DNA from: Fimbriimonadaceae bacterium
GTDB lineage: Bacteria > Armatimonadota > Fimbriimonadia > Fimbriimonadales > Fimbriimonadaceae
Reading direction: 5' to 3'
NCBI GenBank assembly: GCA_022402505.1
Contig: JAKRSE010000327.1
Coordinates: 1 to 8,077 of the forward strand
Length of the DNA: 8,077 nucleotides
Of this stretch, positions 4,847 to 8,077 are shown one piece after another (position 1 is the stretch's first letter; each line of letters starts with the position of its first letter). The notes beneath the pieces were generated by a model. It was not told where the DNA came from. It did not search any database and saw nothing but the letters and a program-made list of their open reading frames with translations. A program made the translations under genes and the position numbers.

Positions 4847-7489
4847 ATGCCGAACGGTCTTTGGGCCGTCATCGGCGGCACGACCGTCGCTCTGGGCCTC
4901 TTCCAGACCCAAGCGCCGGCCCTCTCCTCCCTGCCGATCGGCCTGCTCGCCTTCGCCTCGGCCTGGGCGGCTGCCGTCCTCCTTCTGATCCGAGGCGAAG
5001 GCCTTCTCGGTCCGGACTCTCAGACCTCGGCTCGCGTGCTGGCCTCCGGCTTCCTGCTGGCCGGCCTCGCTGGCCCGGCCGCGCTCTACGCCGGCCCATC
5101 GCTTGGTGAATCGACGACCGGACTCCTTGTCGGCGGCCTCCGCACCGCCGGGACTCTGCTCGCCTTCGCCGGGACGATTCAGCTCTTCCTTTCGAGTCAC
5201 TCCGGCCTTCGGGCTCAGATCTGGCACGACGCCTGGGTCGCATCGCTGAGCCTGCTGCTGCCGACCTGGTTCTTCATCATCAACGGCCTTTGGCAGAAGC
5301 CGGGAGCCTGGACGCTCGATCGCGCCCTGATCTCGCTCGCGCCGTTCGGAGGGATCGCGCTTCTCTTTGCGGCGGTCTCCCTTGTCATGGCGGGCGGCCA
5401 GTCCCGCAACCGGCCCCATGCCGCACTCGGCCTGGGAATGATCGGCTGGGCGCTTCTCGGGAGCCTCGCCGCCTTCCTCGGCTCCAAAACTCCAGGCATG
5501 GCCGGATTCGACGGCGCGGGCTGGGGTGAAATCGCCACCCTCTGGGCGGGCCTCTGGATTCTTCCCTTCCTCATCCGTCCCGGCAGGGGCGGCCGACTTG
5601 GACAGGAGCCGGCGGCGGCCCATTCCGTCTCTCTGCTGCCCCATGCACTGGCGGGGGCCTCCTTCTTGTTCACGGCTCTGTTCGAGGCTTACTCCACCGG
5701 CTCAGTCTCCATTTCCGTGGTCGTCTTCGGCTTCATTCTGGTGGCCGGAGCGGCCAACGGCCAGATTCGGGCGGCCCGCTTGAACCAGGTGGCTCTGGAG
5801 GACAACGCTCTGCTGACCGCCAAGCTGCGGCAGGTGTCGGAGAGTCTGGAGGCGACCGTCGAGCGGCGGACCGAACAGCTCAACGCCCTCCACAGCCTGA
5901 CCCGGGCGATCAGCACCAGCCTGGATCCGGATGAGGTTCTCTCCCTGACCGCCCTGCACACAAGAACGGCCCTGCAGGCAGACGCTGTCGTCTTGTGGGG
6001 AGTCGATCCTGAGAAGCCGGGGGCTCCGCTGAAGGGTGTGCTGCAGATCGGCCTTGGCTCTCATCCGAAGCTGGCTGCCGCACTCTATTCCACCCATCCA
6101 ACCCAGGCGGTGGAGAGCACTCCGATCCCGCTGGACCCCTCCGACCCGGCCACCAAAATGGCTGCCCTGCTCCGAGCCCCGCTCATGGCCCGCAAGAAGC
6201 TGGTCGGCATGGTCGGCGCACTTCGGTTCCAAGGCGCCTTCAGCAAGGTCGATTGGGAGATGCTGGAGAGCATCGGGCTGGAGGCGGCGAACGCCATCGA
6301 GCACGCCCGGCAGTATTCCGCCGCCGTCGAGGCCGCCGACCGCGACGCGGTCACCGGCATGCTGAACCACCGCGCCATCCATCAGCGTTGCGACGACATC
6401 CTGGAGGAGGCCCGATCGACCGGGTCCGTCGCCTGCGTGATGATGATGGACATGAACAACTTCAAGATGTTCAACGACACTTACGGCCACCCCGCCGGAG
6501 ACGAGGCCCTCCGCCGGGTCGCCCGAGCCCTCACCGAGGAGTGCGAGGGGCGGGGCGCGGTCGGTCGATATGGCGGCGACGAGTTCCTGGCCGTCTTCTC
6601 CGGGATGGACGCGACGGAGGTCTCTGAGCTGGCAACCCGGGTCCGGACCCGCCTGCTCAAGACCGGCTTCATGCCGAACCCTCAGGACGGCCGGGTCATC
6701 CCCCTCAGCCTCAGCTTCGGCATCAGCGTCTTTCCCGAGGAAGGGCAGAATCGACACGATCTGATCGCCCTGGCCGACAGCAACCTCTACGCTGCCAAAC
6801 GGACGGACGGAGGGATCGGCGTCACCACCGACAGCCAGCGGGCCAACCGAGAGCTTCGCGGCGAGAGTTCCTTTGCCGTTCTGGACGGCATGGTTACGGC
6901 GGTCGACAACAAGGACAGCTACACGCGGCGACACAGCGAAGACGTGGCCGAGTTCTCCCTCTGGATCGCCGAGGAGCTGGGAATGTCGGCCGAGGCGATG
7001 CGGACGCTGCGGATCGGCGCCCTGCTTCACGACGTCGGCAAGATCTGCGTCCCGGACGACATTCTCCGCAAGCCTGGCCGCCTGACTCCGGAAGAGTTCG
7101 AGATCCTGAAGCGGCACCCGCATCTGGGCGCGCTCATCGTCGGCGGAGTGGCGGGAATGGAAGGCATCATCGACATCGTCCGCCATCACCACGAGCGGTT
7201 TGACGGCAACGGCTACCCCGACGAGCTCCGTGGCGACGAGATTCCGCTGATGGGCCGTCTGGTGGCCGTCGCCGATACGATGAGCGCGATGACGACGGAC
7301 CGCCCGTACCGGAAGGGCCGCGACTGGGCCTCGGCCTTGACCGAGATTCACGCGATGCGGGGGAGCCAGTTCGACCCGGTGATGGCCGAGGCGTTCCTGC
7401 GTGCCGTCCAGAAGCGGTACCGAGCGGGGACGCTTCCGGCCCATGCGATGCAGGAGCTGCACCAGGCCACGGCTGCCCGGGCCGCCTGA
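4847..7489 (+). CDS. Multi-pass membrane c-di-GMP enzyme with GAF, GGDEF and HD-GYP domains
   Basis: This 880-residue protein (numbered from the ATG at 4847) combines c-di-GMP synthesis and degradation in one chain. About ten hydrophobic segments lie between residues 2 and 305, followed by a charged coiled-coil linker (about 308-350) and a GAF-like sensor domain (about 355-490). The GGDEF domain begins at DAVTGMLNHR (500-509). It has the metal-binding Asp535 in MDMNNFK, Asn543 in FND, and an intact RYGGDEF ending at 580. The four residues where the RxxD inhibitory site should be read EGRG (567-570). The HD-GYP domain has His696, HDVGK at 728-732, His757, the His pair 781/782, ERFDGNGYP at 783-791, Asp810 and DRPYR at 818-822, so its metal and signature residues are all present. 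The frame stays open to a GTG at 4751 and has another ATG at 4817. I chose 4847 because AGGAGG and GGAAG lie upstream and the first membrane segment then starts at once. It is transcribed away from ligA. Confidence 0.96.
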   Translation: MPNGLWAVIGGTTVALGLFQTQAPALSSLPIGLLAFASAWAAAVLLLIRGEGLLGPDSQTSARVLASGFLLAGLAGPAALYAGPSLGESTTGLLVGGLRTAGTLLAFAGTIQLFLSSHSGLRAQIWHDAWVASLSLLLPTWFFIINGLWQKPGAWTLDRALISLAPFGGIALLFAAVSLVMAGGQSRNRPHAALGLGMIGWALLGSLAAFLGSKTPGMAGFDGAGWGEIATLWAGLWILPFLIRPGRGGRLGQEPAAAHSVSLLPHALAGASFLFTALFEAYSTGSVSISVVVFGFILVAGAANGQIRAARLNQVALEDNALLTAKLRQVSESLEATVERRTEQLNALHSLTRAISTSLDPDEVLSLTALHTRTALQADAVVLWGVDPEKPGAPLKGVLQIGLGSHPKLAAALYSTHPTQAVESTPIPLDPSDPATKMAALLRAPLMARKKLVGMVGALRFQGAFSKVDWEMLESIGLEAANAIEHARQYSAAVEAADRDAVTGMLNHRAIHQRCDDILEEARSTGSVACVMMMDMNNFKMFNDTYGHPAGDEALRRVARALTEECEGRGAVGRYGGDEFLAVFSGMDATEVSELATRVRTRLLKTGFMPNPQDGRVIPLSLSFGISVFPEEGQNRHDLIALADSNLYAAKRTDGGIGVTTDSQRANRELRGESSFAVLDGMVTAVDNKDSYTRRHSEDVAEFSLWIAEELGMSAEAMRTLRIGALLHDVGKICVPDDILRKPGRLTPEEFEILKRHPHLGALIVGGVAGMEGIIDIVRHHHERFDGNGYPDELRGDEIPLMGRLVAVADTMSAMTTDRPYRKGRDWASALTEIHAMRGSQFDPVMAEAFLRAVQKRYRAGTLPAHAMQELHQATAARAA

Positions 7490-7502
7490 CGATCCCTTGG
7501 GC

Positions 7503-7508
7503 TAGACT
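7503..7508 (+). promoter_or_regulatory. Possible -10-like hexamer next to the ADP-ribosylglycohydrolase start
   Basis: TAGACT matches 4 of 6 of TATAAT and fits the TANNNT pattern seen at leaderless genes in some bacteria. It ends 6 bases before the ATG at 7515. There is no Shine-Dalgarno in the 25-base gap after the previous stop codon and no clear -35. The gene may have its own leaderless transcript or be read through from the upstream gene. Confidence 0.25.
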
Positions 7509-7514
7509 CCGGCC

Positions 7515-8077
7515 ATGCTGATCCCGGGAGTCCAGCCTGATCATTGGAGCCTGAGCTGCGAGGCGCGTCAGCTCCGCGACGAGGGCTTCGAGGTCGAGCC
7601 TTTTCTCGCCGCAGTGGAGCGGCTGAAGGATGCGGACTTCTCCGATCCGGAAGTGCGGGCGCGGGCGGATCGGATGCTCAGCGGAGACCACGGCCTCCAG
7701 AGGAAGCCGGGCACGGAGCGATGGGAACCCAGCGATTGGCCGGCGCTGCAGGGCTTTGCCGAATCGGCCGGGGTGCAGGCTCCGCCGAAGGGGCGCGAGC
7801 GAGCGGAGAGGCTGCGCGGGGCATGGGTCGGCCGGGCCGCCGGATGCTACTGGGGCAAACCGTTGGAAGGGGTCAGGAGGCATGAGTGGGTGCGCCTGGC
7901 CGCCGAATCTGGCCTGACCCCCCTGCGGCGGATGCTGCACACCCTGGACGTTTCCGGGCCGGTGGGGGCCGAGATCGCCGCCCGACATTGGGGTCTCGGC
8001 CGGTTTCTGCCGGACATCCTTCCCCACGCTCCGGCGGACGACGACCTGAACTACTGCCTCCTCGCTCTGACGATTCT
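7515..8077 (+). CDS. ADP-ribosylglycohydrolase family protein (3' end outside window)
   Basis: An open frame starts at ATG 7515 and is still open at the window edge, giving the first 187 residues. Two landmarks point to the ADP-ribosylglycohydrolase (DraG/ARH-like) fold. The first is RLRGAWVGRAAGCYWGKPLEG at 99-119, the opening helix and glycine-rich turn of the family. The second is PADDDLNY at 173-180, whose acidic triad Asp175-Asp177 sits where the family binds magnesium. Family members remove ADP-ribose from proteins or small substrates, but many relatives with this DDD-NY form have no known substrate, so the reaction is not assigned. About 98 residues precede the core domain; they are charged, mostly helical in look, with no signal peptide or membrane segment, so the protein is probably cytoplasmic. 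It begins 25 bases after the c-di-GMP enzyme on the same strand. The C-terminal metal site cannot be checked here. Confidence 0.85.
   Translation, partial: MLIPGVQPDHWSLSCEARQLRDEGFEVEPFLAAVERLKDADFSDPEVRARADRMLSGDHGLQRKPGTERWEPSDWPALQGFAESAGVQAPPKGRERAERLRGAWVGRAAGCYWGKPLEGVRRHEWVRLAAESGLTPLRRMLHTLDVSGPVGAEIAARHWGLGRFLPDILPHAPADDDLNYCLLALTI

Noticed and set aside
4742..5644. Minus-strand frame of 300 codons overlapping the ligA upstream region and the membrane-sensor part
   Set aside because: It is highly charged and repetitive in composition with no domain, and is antisense to a clear membrane-protein coding region.
5702..7462. A 586-codon minus-strand frame opposite the GGDEF/HD-GYP gene
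   Set aside because: Composition is typical of a GC-rich shadow frame, no motif is seen, and the plus strand carries clear catalytic motifs throughout.
7167..8027. Minus-strand frame of 286 codons at the right end
   Set aside because: It overlaps the HD-GYP C-terminus and the ADP-ribosylglycohydrolase start, both supported by motifs, and its translation is Arg/Pro/Ser-rich without a domain.

Overview
The window is about 8 kb of GC-rich, gene-dense bacterial chromosome with six genes or gene fragments and no RNA gene, mobile element, CRISPR array or long repeat that I can see. No gap between genes exceeds about 115 bases. The reading frames are strongly GC-biased at third positions, which is why very long false frames appear on the opposite strands. 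The gene mix is an NAD+-dependent ligase, a eukaryote-type OGG1 glycosylase, a beta-propeller phytase lipoprotein, a bifunctional c-di-GMP enzyme and an ADP-ribosylglycohydrolase homologue. This suggests a free-living environmental bacterium. I cannot name the phylum from the sequence alone.

Layout. Positions 1-86 (+) hold the last residues of an upstream gene that ends tail-to-tail with the minus-strand phytase. Positions 77-4732 (-) hold four consecutive minus-strand genes, read from right to left: ligA, then an OGG1-type 8-oxoguanine glycosylase (4-base ATGA overlap with ligA), then a small membrane-anchored protein of unknown function, then the phytase lipoprotein (10-base gap). A 57-base gap splits these into two pairs: a DNA-repair pair (ligA-ogg) and an envelope pair (unknown-phytase). 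A weak terminator-like hairpin and a weak promoter-like sequence lie in that gap. Positions 4733-4846 form a divergent regulatory region. Positions 4847-7489 (+) encode a multi-pass membrane protein carrying GAF, GGDEF and HD-GYP domains. Positions 7515-8077 (+) carry the start of an ADP-ribosylglycohydrolase family gene that runs off the window.

How the genes fit together. Ligase and OGG1 act at the two ends of base-excision repair: OGG1 removes oxidised guanine and the ligase seals the final nick. Their overlap implies coupled expression. The phytase would release phosphate from phytate at the cell envelope. The GGDEF/HD-GYP protein has intact-looking motifs for both making and degrading c-di-GMP, and it lacks the usual inhibitory I-site. 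A second theme is translation initiation. ligA, the phytase and the ADP-ribosylglycohydrolase homologue lack a convincing Shine-Dalgarno sequence. Each has a -10-like hexamer 6-8 bases before its ATG, which would fit leaderless transcripts.

I found no clearly undescribed multi-gene system. The items most worth following are the ligA-ogg coupling, the dual c-di-GMP enzyme, the unknown protein paired with the phytase, and the possible leaderless starts.
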